Below, in pieces: positions 50,223-61,101 of a stretch of DNA of 64,000 nucleotides. The notes beneath the pieces are model-generated. The model worked only from the letters and a program-made list of their open reading frames with translations. It did not search any database and was not told where the DNA came from. This DNA is from Rhyacichthys aspro. Its lineage: Eukaryota; Chordata; Actinopteri; Gobiiformes; Rhyacichthyidae. Positions within the stretch are counted from its first letter, which is position 1. The number at the start of each line of letters is the position of its first letter. Location: positions 10,313,905-10,377,904 of the forward strand of contig CM072161.1 of assembly GCA_036850595.1 (NCBI GenBank). Direction: 5' to 3'. Both the position numbers and the translations under genes were made by a program.

Positions 50223-51807
50223 ATGGAGCATGTGAGTATTTTGAAATTTAAAAAAAAAATCTTTAATTAGATTTTTTCATTATAATCCCTGTAAAATGTA
50301 TATTTAGTTAAATTGAATGAGTTCTAAGTCAAAGTAACCCATTAGGACCAATTCTGGCCAAAACAAACGCAGCAAAAGCCTGTAATCTGCGTATTTTACG
50401 TACTAGAGGCCAACCAATCAGTTTTACGCGCGGCTTTTGTCCAGCCCAGACTGCACAGTGACGAGGTTAGGATAAAAAAGAAAGCACTACTGATAATAAT
50501 AATATAATATTTCACCATATCCTCGTTCTTCATTATAGTGTTATTAGTTACATGCTATAGCCTTAGCGAAATATAAATTTTTTACGCTACTGATTGATGA
50601 CAATATATCTATATGCTAATCACGACATTTACAAATATCGATAAAATACAAAAACGTGCTTTCTCTTGTTTTGTACGATGAACAGTTATGAATTGATATG
50701 ATTATTCTTATTTTATTGCTATTTTTATTACTATAAAATCGGTCTTATTCTGAAGTGTGTACATTGTTTTGTTGCAGTGTGTCTTGCCCGTTCAGCTTCA
50801 GGAGCACGACTACTGCAGGAAGAGGAAGAGGTTCAACAGGAGTCAGGACAAGTCTAAGGGCTACTGGAAGCAGGTAAATACCAGAGGTTTTTGTGGAGAT
50901 AATGTAAAAGCTCATGGTGTTGTAAAAGTCCCTGAAGAATAGAAATGAGATTTAGAGAATCTGTTGAAGTGACAAGATTAATCAATCAGGCTCAGAGCTG
51001 ATTGTAAATCAACTTTAATTGGCATAACTCTAAGTGTCCGAGTGGGCCCTCCTCCTCTACAGGTCCTTGGTTCTCACCTGCCCCACCAGCCTCCACAGCC
51101 CACCCCTGACCTTCCTCCTGCCACTCCTCCTCCGCCCAAAGTCACTCCAAACTGCTCTGAACCTGAGCCACGCAGCAACTCTGCTGAGCTCCCAGAGTTC
51201 CTGGGTTTAACCCGCCGCCCTCAGCCCTCCTCCGCTGCTCAGAGCGTGGGCCCCTGCCCCGAGCCGTCCACTTCAGGACAGAGCTCTGTTGCTGACAGTG
51301 ATCCTGTGATGATCCACGGTTACACTGTGGAGCAGTATCAGAGCATCTACCACTCAGTAGTGGATGACATGCTCAAGTAGGTTTATTTTTACGGCTGACA
51401 AAAAAGATAAATGTACTTCTTTAAAATGTAAAATATCTTTTTATCATTTTCTAACTTAAACACTGGTACGATCTACTGTATTTATCACAGATCAGGGTCA
51501 GAGGGCTTACAGTGATTCTGCTTTTTGATTGAAATTTTGTTGAAATTTGTTTCATTTTTTGTCTGCATTTCAAAGGTACAAAAATGGGCGCCCTCGTCCT
51601 TACTCTCTTGACCTCGGTCGTAAGATCAAGCAGCGCCTGTGGGAGGCTCTCAACCGTCCACTCCTCTCTGTGGTGGAGACAGCCTCGGGACTCCTGAAAA
51701 TACAGGAGTCCACTGCACTCGAGGATTGTCCCCCTCACATTGACGTAGACATCTCTGGAGAGCCGGAACCTCGGGCTCCTCCCAAAAAGAGACCCCGTCT
51801 CCACTAG
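50223..51807 (+). CDS. Unrecognised proline-rich, probably nuclear protein, array copy A
   Basis: Four exons, 50223-50231, 50778-50873, 51063-51376 and 51576-51807, all with GT-AG junctions; the sum of 651 nt gives 216 residues. Exon 1 codes only MEH, so the start rests on the ATG and its GTGAGT donor. Exon 2 has a basic cluster (RKRKR at 17-21). Exon 3 opens proline-rich (HQPPQPTPDLPPATPPPPK) and ends with HGYTVEQYQSIYHSVVDDML (120-139). Exon 4 begins YKNGRPRPYSLDLGRKIKQR, continues into a predicted helix LWEAL, and ends in a nuclear-localisation-like PPKKRPRLH. There is no signal peptide or membrane segment. I do not recognise the family. The conserved block across exons 3 and 4, the ordered splice sites and the repeated open copies argue for a real gene; the basic patches suggest the nucleus. 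A large minisatellite follows the stop. Confidence 0.72.
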
Positions 51808-51914
51808 AGACGTTCCTCTCCTTGTAAATAGTGTATATAGTTCAAGACATCTATTTGATGAACTTTGAAAGACTTTTAAAAGACTTTTGATAAGAATACT
51901 TCAAGTGTCTCCAA

Positions 51915-53190
51915 AGCTCTGCAACAAACATCCAGCCTCTTCTCAGTCCATCTGCAGCTTCTACCATCAAGCACCACCTCCAGCCTCTAACATCAGGCTC
52001 CAGCACCACCTTCCACCTCCTTCTACCTCAAAAACAGACGCTGTACCATCCTGTCTGTGTGTCCAGTCCATCTGCAGCTTCTACCACCAAGCTCCAACCA
52101 CAAACTCTGCCTCAGCCTCCACCTGCCTCAAAAACAGACGTCTTACCATCCATCCTGTCTGTTCTGCCTCAACAAAAAACTTCTTCAGTCCATCTGCAGC
52201 TTCCACCACCAAGCAGCACCTCCAGCCTCTAACATCAGGCTCCAGCACCACCTTCCACCTAAAAAACAGATGCTATACCATCCTGTCTGTTTGTCCAGTC
52301 CATCAACAGCTTCTACCACCCAGCACCACCTCCAACAACTCTGCCTCAGCCTCCACCTGCCTCAAAAACAGACGTCTTACCATCCATCCTGTCTGTTCTG
52401 CCTCATCAAAAAACTTCTTCAATCCATCAGCAGCTTCCACCACCAAGCACCACCTCCAGCCTCTAACATCAGGCTCCAGCACCACCTTCCACCTCCTTCT
52501 ACCTCAAAAACAGACACTGTACCATCCTGTCTGCGTGTCCAGTCCATCTGCAGCTTCTACCATCAAGAAGCACCTCCAGCTTCTAACATCAGGCTCCAGC
52601 ACCACCTTCCACCTAAAAAAACAGACACTGTACCATCCTGTCTGTGTGTCCAGTCCATCTGCAGCTTCTACCACCAAGCTCCAACCACAAACTCTGCCTC
52701 AGCCTCCACCTGCCTCAAAAACAGACGTCTTACCATCCATCCTGTCTGTTCTGCCTCATCAAAAAAACTTCTTCAATCCATCAGCAGCTTCCACCACCAA
52801 GCACCACCTCCAGCCTCTGACATCAGGCTCCAGCACCACCTTCCACCTAAAAAACAGATGCTATACCATCCTGTCTGTGTGTCCAGTCCATCTGCAGCTT
52901 CTACCACCAAGCTCCAACCACAAACTCTGCCTCAGCCTCCACCTGCCTCAAAAACAGACGTATTACCATCCATCCTGTCTTTTCTGCCTCATCAAACCAA
53001 AACTTCTTCAATCCATCTGGAACTTCCACCACCAAGCACCACCTCCAGCCTCTGACATCAGGCTCCAGCACCACTTTCCACCTACTTGTACCTCAAAAAC
53101 AGAAGCTGTACCGTCTTGTCTGTGTGTCCAGTCTATCGACAGCTTCTAGCACCGAGCACCACCTCCAGCCTCACCCTCCAGCTTCAGTGT
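51915..53190 (+). repeat. Minisatellite after array copy A, 11 subunits
   Basis: Anchors of the form (C)AGTCCATCTGCAGCTTCTAC recur near 51946, 52063, 52184, 52296, 52420, 52540, 52652, 52776, 52885, 53007 and 53128, spaced 109-124 bases. Two subunit types tend to alternate: one with CATCAGGCTCCAGCACCACC, the other with CAAACTCTGCCTCAGCCTCC; most carry CTCAAAAACAGA. Spacings are mostly not multiples of three. It begins about 100 bases after the stop codon and is probably part of the 3' UTR. Confidence 0.9.
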
Positions 53191-53263
53191 CATCCTCAAA
53201 AGTATGACCCACATTCGTTTTCATCATTTCACTTTTGTATATACATTTGTACTGACAGACTTT

Positions 53264-53357
53264 CTTTCATCACAAGGTGTCAAGGCCCTGGTTACAGCCT
53301 CCACCAGCAACAAAGTCAAACCTCCAGCAAAAGACGGCGATCTCCAGCATTGCCAAG
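53264..53357 (+). other. Possible extra exon downstream of minisatellite
   Basis: Starting near 53277 after TTTCATCACAAG and ending at the donor-like CCAAG|GTACAG near 53357 is a stretch open in two frames. A donor-like CTCAAAA|GTATGA precedes it near 53202. The same arrangement recurs in units B and Ψ0. It could be a spliced 3' UTR exon or a lost coding exon. Confidence 0.3.
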
Positions 53358-53907
53358 GTACAGATATTTACACAAAGTCTGCTTTAACCCGTAAATACTC
53401 AACAGGCAATTATAAGTATTTAATTCTATATGATTTTATATTCTGCAGTGTGAAATTATTCTAAGAAACTATCCAGTCACGGCAGCCTGCCTCCGAGTGC
53501 TTCCCACTGAACTGCAACAAGAAAAGCCTCAAAAGCCTTGACAAAAAAAATTATTTATTCATTAAATAAACAAAATTCAAATAAAAAAACAACATTCTTT
53601 TCTGTTCTGTCTCTACAAAGGTATTCAACACTGTTCTTACATGAAAGTTTCTACTCCCACACATGCTATAGTAGATAAACTGTAAACTACCCTCAGGAGT
53701 AATACAGGAGTAAATAGTGATCTGTGTTGTGCACTGACAGAAACAGTCAAAAGAACCACAGCTGCAGACAGACATTAGCATATATTAGAATTATTAATGC
53801 ATTCAAAGTGATTTTCTCTATTCATAATTTAGAAATACAAAGAGAGAGTCAGTGTTTATGGCATGGACAAAAAAATGGCAGACTGGTTTGTGAAAACATC
53901 TATTTGC

Positions 53908-53920
53908 TGTCCTCTGGTGG
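53908..53920 (-). promoter_or_regulatory. CTCF-like motif 1, unit B
   Basis: Identical to the site at 48267 in unit A. Confidence 0.35.
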
Positions 53921-54603
53921 AGATGCAATCAAATAGACACTAAAACAGAGAGGTTTTTACACTGAATTTTACACTAAATTGTAGAACTAGATTGAAGAAT
54001 GCTATTATATGATACACTACAAATGAATGGTTGTCTTTCTTATGCAAACACAATATATTTAGCTATTTCTAATCTGCATTGCCTGGATCAAAGGGTCAGG
54101 TCAGCAATTATCTGAGCTTCTTTAAGTTTCTGAAGTGGACCTTGATGTTATGTGCTTCATTGTTTTTGATCTAAAAAGTGGTTCAAGTGTCTGAGAAGGA
54201 ATCAAATGATGAGAAAACATATCTTACCAAATCAACACAACTTTCACATAATGAATATGCAATTCAGATACATACTGAGATATTGAACACACAAATTGAA
54301 GCAGTACAGGTACACATCCTGAAAAGTTGCACAGAGACCTACATGTAACATGCACTTGTGGGTAGGCTTAGTAATTTGGACTTATGGCCAATAATGTAGT
54401 TACAACTATTCCATTGTCTTGGTTCGAGAAGGAGGATAGTAAGCACAAACAACAATGTTGTACCAAAAAGTAAATTGTTAAATAAAAAAAATAAAATGAA
54501 ATTAAAGTTATTCCATTCACATGTACTCTACTCTTTTTATAACATAAAGTGTCCACTGTAAAAGCAGGTAGTATGTTCTCTTTTTATGATTTCTTATTGT
54601 TCA

Positions 54604-54649
54604 GTTCAGAGTTTGCATTTAAGTCAGTTCAGAGTTTGCATTTAAGTCA
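54604..54649 (+). repeat. 23-bp tandem repeat, two copies (unit B)
   Basis: Two head-to-tail copies of the unit seen four times at 48951-49042. Confidence 0.9.
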
Positions 54650-55394
54650 GTCAAGTCGGTTTGTTACTACATGGTTTTGTCAGTTTAAATGGCCGTATGT
54701 TTCTTTAAATTCTGATCTTATCTGAATCCAGTGCAAGGTAGGCAGTGGATCCCGCGTTCCCAGGTCCCGTGTAGAAGCCAGGGGTCCAGTCCAACCAGTC
54801 CAGGCTTGCAGTGGGCGCAACTGGACGATGTCCACAAGTTGAATGGGTCTCTCAAAAAGAACAACCTGCATGCGTATATTAAATTAATTAACCATTAACG
54901 TCTCTTAATATGCAGGAGTATGGACCCATTAGCAAAACAAAAATAACATAAGAATAGCAAGCTTGCATACAATCTACATATCATGCTGTATATCAACCAT
55001 AACAATTTGGTTAACCAACAAAATTAAACAGTGACATACAGCGAAAAGTATAACATCATTCTCATTTTACACATTTCTCCGATTGGTTTTTACAATACTC
55101 AAAGCAGTAATACCAGTGGTAATGCTAGGTAGCAGTAGCTCTACTGCTGCGTGCTAACAGCTGCAGACAAAAAACATACACTCACCGGAGAAAATCACTG
55201 CAGAATAAGTTAAACTGCAAGAATCAGGTCACTTGTGCCTTCTTTTCACCAGCCTCAACTGGAATTTTATCAGCAATGAACTTATAACTTCTATTTCTCA
55301 ACAAAAACGGCTAAGCACAGCATGTGCGTCAACCTGCCACGTCCGTCTATCTGTCAACCTTGGCTCTCACGCTGTAAACATAGCGCAATGCCTT

Positions 55395-55410
55395 TCGCCA
55401 TCTGCTGGCA
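55395..55410 (-). promoter_or_regulatory. CTCF-like motif 2, unit B
   Basis: Identical to 49784-49799, about 425 bases upstream of exon 1. Confidence 0.5.
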
Positions 55411-55833
55411 GTTTTTGGTAACACACCCAAAACTAAAATAAAAACATATTTACTGTGTTATCTTCACTATGTGGAAACTTACAAAACAGAAAGTGATGAG
55501 AGCAAAATAAAATAATGTAAATAATAATATGGTCACATTTATGGGGGTTAGATACAGAATAATAATGTCAAATTCATGCCAAAGACTGCTTATGTAAACC
55601 TATTTATTAATTGTATTATTAGTCTGTAGGATACGTAGCCTGCGCGAGGGTTCCATGGTTGTTAGGGCCGTTTCCAGGTGCGTTGTTGTATTATTTTAAA
55701 AATCACAAAAAATCTCTTCATTCCATTTTTGGATCTACGAGCGAAAAACACTCTTAACGAGCTTCACTCGACGATTTCTCAAAAAAGAAACACCTATTAA
55801 CGACCTGCTACGTGCAACTAGACAACCTTCAGC

Positions 55834-57417
55834 ATGGAGCATGTGAGTATTTTGAAATTTAAAAAAAAAATCTTTAATTAGATTTTTTCATTATAATCCC
55901 TGTAAAATGTATATTTAGTTAAATTGAATGAGTTCTAAGTCAAAGTAACCCATTAGGACCAATTCTGGCCAAAACAAACGCAGCAAAAGCCTGTAATCTG
56001 CGTATTTTACGTACTAGAGGCCAACCAATCAGTTTTACGCGCGGCTTTTGTCCAGCCCAGACTGCACAGTGACGAGGTTAGGATAAAAAAGAAAGCACTA
56101 CTGATAATAATAATATAATATTTCACCATATCCTCGTTCTTCATTATAGTGTTATTAGTTACATGCTATAGCCTTAGCGAAATATAAATTTTTTACGCTA
56201 CTGATTGATGACAATATATCTATATGCTAATCACGACATTTACAAATATCGATAAAATACAAAAACGTGCTTTCTCTTGTTTTTTACGATGAACAGTTAT
56301 GAATTGATATGATTATTCTTATTTTATTGCTATTTTTATTACTATAAAATCGGTCTTATTCTGAAGTGTGTACATTGTTTTGTTGCAGTGTGTCTTGCCC
56401 GTTCAGCTTCAGGAGCACGACTACTGCAGGAAGAGGAAGAGGTTCAACAGGAGTCAGGACAAGTCTAAGGGCTACTGGAAGCAGGTAAATACCAGAGGTT
56501 TTTGTGGAGATAATGTAAAAGCTCATGGTGTTGTAAAAGTCCCTGAAGAATAGAAATGAGATTTAGAGAATCTGTTGAAGTGACAAGATTAATCAATCAG
56601 GCTCAGAGCTGATTGTAAATCAACTTTAATTGGCATAACTCTAAGTGTCCGAGTGGGCCCTCCTCCTCTACAGGTCCTTGGTTCTCACCTGCCCCACCAG
56701 CCTCCACAGCCCACCCCTGACCTTCCTCCTGCCACTCCTCCTCCGCCCAAAGTCACTCCAAACTGCTCTGAACCTGAGCCACGCAGCAACTCTGCTGAGC
56801 TCCCAGAGTTCCTGGGTTTAACCCGCCGCCCTCAGCCCTCCTCCGCTGCTCAGAGCGTGGGCCCCTGCCCCGAGCCGTCCACTTCAGGACAGAGCTCTGT
56901 TGCTGACAGTGATCCTGTGATGATCCACGGTTACACTGTGGAGCAGTATCAGAGCATCTACCACTCAGTAGTGGATGACATGCTCAAGTAGGTTTATTTT
57001 TACGGCTGACAAAAAAGATAAATGTACTTCTTTAAAATGTAAAATATCTTTTTATCATTTTCTAACTTAAACACTGGTACGATCTACTGTATTTATCACA
57101 GATCAGGGTCAGAGGGCTTACAGTGATTCTGCTTTTTGATTGAAATTTTGTTGAAATTTGTTTCATTTTTGTCTGCATTTCAAAGGTACAAAAATGGGCG
57201 CCCTCGTCCTTACTCTCTTGACCTCGGTCGTAAGATCAAGCAGCGCCTGTGGGAGGCTCTCAACCGTCCACTCCTCTCTGTGGTGGAGACAGCCTCGGGA
57301 CTCCTGAAAATACAGGAGTCCACTGCACTCGAGGATTGTCCCCCTCACATTGACGTAGACGTCTCTGGAGAGCCGGAACCTCGGGCTCCTCCCAAAAAGA
57401 GACCCCGTCTCCACTAG
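55834..57417 (+). CDS. Unrecognised proline-rich, probably nuclear protein, array copy B
   Basis: Exons 55834-55842, 56389-56484, 56674-56987 and 57186-57417, 651 nt, 216 residues. Exons 2 and 3 read the same as copy A. Exon 4 differs by one residue, Ile to Val in the acidic stretch before GEPEPR. Introns are also almost unchanged, with one T fewer in the T-run before exon 4. This is either a very recent duplicate or one held identical by conversion. All splice sites are intact, so it should be expressible if the promoter segment at about 55651-55833 works. Confidence 0.72.
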
Positions 57418-57524
57418 AGACGTTCCTCTCCTTGTAAATAGTGTATATAGTTCAAGACATCTATTTGATGAACTTTGAAAGACTTTTAAAAGACTTTTGA
57501 TAAGAATACTTCAAGTGTCTCCAA

Positions 57525-58460
57525 AGCTCTGCAACAAAGATCCAGCCTCTTCTCAGTCCATCTGCAGCTTCTACCATCAAGCACCACCTCCAGCCTCTAA
57601 CATCAGGCTCCAGCACCACCTTCCACCTCCTTCTACCTCAAAAACAGACGCTGTACCATCCTGTCTGTGTGTCCAGTCCATCTGCAGCTTCTACCACCAA
57701 GCTCCAACCACAAACTCTGCCTCAGCCTCCACCTGCCTCAAAAACAGACGTCTTACCATCCATCCTGTCTGTTCTGCCTCATCAAAAAACTTCTTCAGTC
57801 CATCTGCAGCTTCTACCACCGAGCACCACCTCCAACAACTCTGCCTCAGCCTCCACCTGCCTCAAAAACAGACGTCTTACCATCCATCCTGTCTGTTCTG
57901 CCTCATCAAAAAACTTCTTCAATCCATCAGCAGCTTCCACCACCAAGCACCACCTCCAGCCTCTAACATCAGGCTCCAGCACCACCTTCCACCTCCTTCT
58001 ACCTCAAAAACAGACACTGTACCATCCTGTCTGTGTGTCCAGTCCATCTGCAGCTTCTACCATCAAGCAGCACCTCCAGCTTCTAACATCAGGCTCCAGC
58101 ACCACCTTCCACCTAAAAAAACAGATGCTATACCATCCTGTCTGTGTGTCCAGTCCATCTGCAGCTTCTACCACCAAGCTCCAACCACAAACTCTGCCTC
58201 AGCCTCCACCTGCCTCAAAAACAGACGTATTACCATGCATCCTGTCTTTTCTGCCTCATCAAACCAAAACTTCTTCAATCCATCTGGAACTTCCTCCACC
58301 AAGCACCACCTCCAGCCTCTGACATCAGGCTCCAGCACCACTTTCCACCTACTTGTACCTCAAAAACAGAAGCTGTACCGTCTTGTCTGTGTGTCCAGTC
58401 TATCGACAGCTTCTAGCACCGAGCACCACCTCCAGCCTCACCCTCCAGCTTCAGTGTCAT
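57525..58460 (+). repeat. Minisatellite after array copy B, 8 subunits
   Basis: Anchors near 57557, 57675, 57797, 57921, 58041, 58153, 58276 and 58398. The first two and the last three subunits match those of copy A in order, including the variant penultimate (ATCCATCTGGAACTTCC) and terminal (TCTATCGACAGCTTCTAGC) subunits, so the difference of about three subunits arose inside the block. Confidence 0.9.
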
Positions 58461-59175
58461 CCTCAAAAGTATGACCCACATTCGTTTTCATCATTTCACT
58501 TTTGTATATGCATTTGTACTGACAGACTTTCTTTCATCACAAGGTGTCAAGGCCCTGGTTACAGCCTCCACCAGCAACAAAGTCAAACCTCCAGCAAAAG
58601 ACGGCAATCTCCAGCATTGCCAAGGTACAGATATTTACACAAAGCCTGCTTTAACCCGTAAATACTCAACAGGCGATTATAAGTATTTAATTCTATATGA
58701 TTTTATATTCTGCAGTGTGAAATTATTCTAAGAAACTATCCAGTCACGGCAGCCTTCCTCCGAGTGCTTCCCACTGAACTGCAACAAGAAAAGCCTCAAA
58801 AGCCTTGACAAAAAAAATTATTTATTCATTAAATAAACAAAATTCAAATAAAAAAAACAACATTCTTTTCTGTTCTGTGTCTACAAAGGTATTCAACACT
58901 GTTCTTACATGAAAGTTTCTACTCCCACACATGCTATAGTAGATAAACTGTAAACTACCCTCAGGAGTAATACAGGAGTAAATAGTGATCTGTGTTGTGC
59001 ACTGACAGAAACAGTCAAAAGAACCACAGCTGCAGACAGACATTAGCATATATTAGAATTATTAATGCATTCAAAGTGATTTTCTCTATTCATAATTTAG
59101 AAATACAAAGAGAGAGTCAGTGTTTATGGCATGGACAAAAAAATGGCAGACTGGTTTGTGAAAACACCTATTTGC

Positions 59176-59188
59176 TGTCCTCTGGTGG
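59176..59188 (-). promoter_or_regulatory. CTCF-like motif 1, unit C
   Basis: Identical to the sites at 48267 and 53908. Confidence 0.35.
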
Positions 59189-59871
59189 AGATGCAATCAA
59201 ACAGACAATAAAACAGAGAGGTTTTTACACTGAATTTTACACTAAATTGTAGAACTAGATTGAAGAATGCTATTATATGATACACTACAAATGAATGGTT
59301 GTCTTTTTTATGCAAACACAATATATTTAGCTATTTCTAATCTGCATTGCCTGCATCAAAGGGTCAGGTCAGCAATTATCTGAGCTTCTTTAAGTTTCTG
59401 AAGTGGACCTTGATGTTATGTGCTTCATTGTTTTTGATCTAAAAAGTGGTTCAAGTGTCTGAGAAGGAATCAAATGATGAGAAAACGTATCTTACCAAAT
59501 CAGCACAACTTTCACATAATGAATATGCAATACAGATACATACTGAGATATTGAACACACAAATTGAAGCAGTACAGGTACACATCCTGAAAAGTTGCAC
59601 AGAGACCTACATGTAACATGCACTTGTGGGTAGGCTTAGTAATTTGGACTTATGGCCAATAATGTAGTTACAACTATTCCATTGTCTTGGTTCGAGAAGG
59701 AGGATAGTAAGCACAAACAACAATGTTGTACCAAAAAGTAAATTGTTAAATAAAAAAAATAAAATGAAATTAAAGTTATTCCATTCACATGTACTCTACT
59801 CTTTTTATAACATAAAGTGTCCACTGTAAAAGCAGGTAGTATGTTCTCTTTTTATGATTTCTTATTGTTCA

Positions 59872-59917
59872 GTTCAGAGTTTGCATTTAAGTCAGTTCAG
59901 AGTTTGCATTTAAGTCA
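59872..59917 (+). repeat. 23-bp tandem repeat, two copies (unit C)
   Basis: Same unit and copy number as in unit B. Confidence 0.9.
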
Positions 59918-60662
59918 GTCAAGTCGGTTTGTTACTACATGGTTTTGTCAGTTTAAATGGCCGTATGTTTCTTTAAATTCTGATCTTATCTGAATCCAGT
60001 GCAAGGTAGGCAGTGGATCCCGCGTTCCCAGGTCCCGTGTAGAAGCCAGGGATCCAGTCCAACCAGTCCAGGCTTGCAGTGGGCGCAACTGGACGACGTC
60101 CACAAGTTGAATGGGTCTCTCAAAAAGAAAAACCTGCATGCGTATATTAAATTAATTAACCATTAACGTCTCTTAATATGCAGGAGTATGGGCCCATTAG
60201 CAAAACAAAAATAACATAAGAATAGCAAGCTTGCATACAATCTACATATCATGCTGTATATCAACCATAACAATTTGGTTAACCAACAAAATTAAACAGT
60301 GACATACAGCGAAAAGTATAACATCATTCTCATTTTACACATTTCTCCGATTGGTTTTTACAATACTCAAAGCAGTAATACCAGTGGTAATGCTAGGTAG
60401 CAGTAGCTTTGTTGCTGCGTGCTAACAGCTGCAGACAAAAAACATACACTCACCGGAGAAAATCACTGCAGAATAAGTTAAACTGCAAGAATCAGGTCAC
60501 TTGTGCCTTCTTTTCACCAGCCTCAACTGGAATTTTATCAGCAATGAACTTATAACTTCTATTTCTCAACAAAAACGGCTAAGCACAGCATGTGCGTCAA
60601 CCTGCCACGTCCGTCTATCTGTCAACCTTGGCTCTCACGCTGTAAACATAGCGCAATGCCTT

Positions 60663-60678
60663 TCGCCATCTGCTGGCA
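60663..60678 (-). promoter_or_regulatory. CTCF-like motif 2, unit C
   Basis: Identical to 49784-49799 and 55395-55410. Confidence 0.5.
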
Positions 60679-61101
60679 GTTTTTGGTAACACACCCAAAA
60701 CTAAAATAAAAACATATTTACTGTGTTATCTTCACTATGTGGAAACTTACAAAACAGAAAGTGATGAGCGCAAAATAAAATAATGTAAATAATAATATGG
60801 TCACATTTATGGGGGTTACATACAGAACAATAATGTCAAATTCATGCCAAAGACTGCTTATGTAAACCTATTTATTAATTGTATTATTAGTCTGTAGGAT
60901 ACGTAGCCTGCGCGAGGGTTCCATGGTTGTTAGGGCCGTTTCCAGGTGCGTTGTTGTATTATTTTAAAAATCACAAAAAATCTCTTCATTCCATTTTTGG
61001 ATCCACGAGCGAAAAACACTCTTAACGAGTTTCACTCGACGATTTCTCAAAAAAGAAACACCTATTAACGACCTGCTACGTGCAACTAGACAACCTTCAG
61101 C

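Larger units (their letters stand above)
47821..53407 (+). repeat. Tandem array unit A (5587 bp)
   Basis: Runs from AATTATAAGTATTTAATTCT to its next occurrence. Order within the unit: 3' flank of the preceding copy, a 23-bp short repeat, a promoter-like segment, four exons, a large minisatellite. Copies B and C repeat this order base for base over long stretches (features displaced by exactly 5611 and 5268 bp), so the duplications are recent or kept alike by conversion. Confidence 0.93.
53408..58674 (+). repeat. Tandem array unit B (5267 bp)
   Basis: Same order and nearly the same sequence as unit A. It is shorter chiefly because its minisatellite has about three fewer subunits and its 23-bp repeat two fewer; it has about 57 bases near 53500 that unit A lacks at the equivalent place (47910). 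Confidence 0.93.

Noticed and set aside
51887..53149. 420-residue open frame (and a 332-residue frame in another phase) over the minisatellite of copy A
   Set aside because: Two overlapping frames are open because the repeat is stop-poor CT-rich sequence. Subunit lengths are mostly not multiples of three, so any repeat protein would change frame from unit to unit. Treated as 3' UTR repeat, not a gene.
51915..53190. Minisatellite considered as a CRISPR-like array
   Set aside because: Subunits are contiguous and related along their full length, with no unique spacers, and the host is a vertebrate.
53551..53781. Antisense open frame repeated in all three units (also 47874-48140 and 58822-59049)
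   Set aside because: It is conserved only because the units are near-identical copies; the C-terminal end is altered by small indels in unit C, and there is no domain or splice support.
57497..58474. 325-residue open frame over the minisatellite of copy B
   Set aside because: Same reasoning as for copy A; its phase relative to the repeat drifts along the block.
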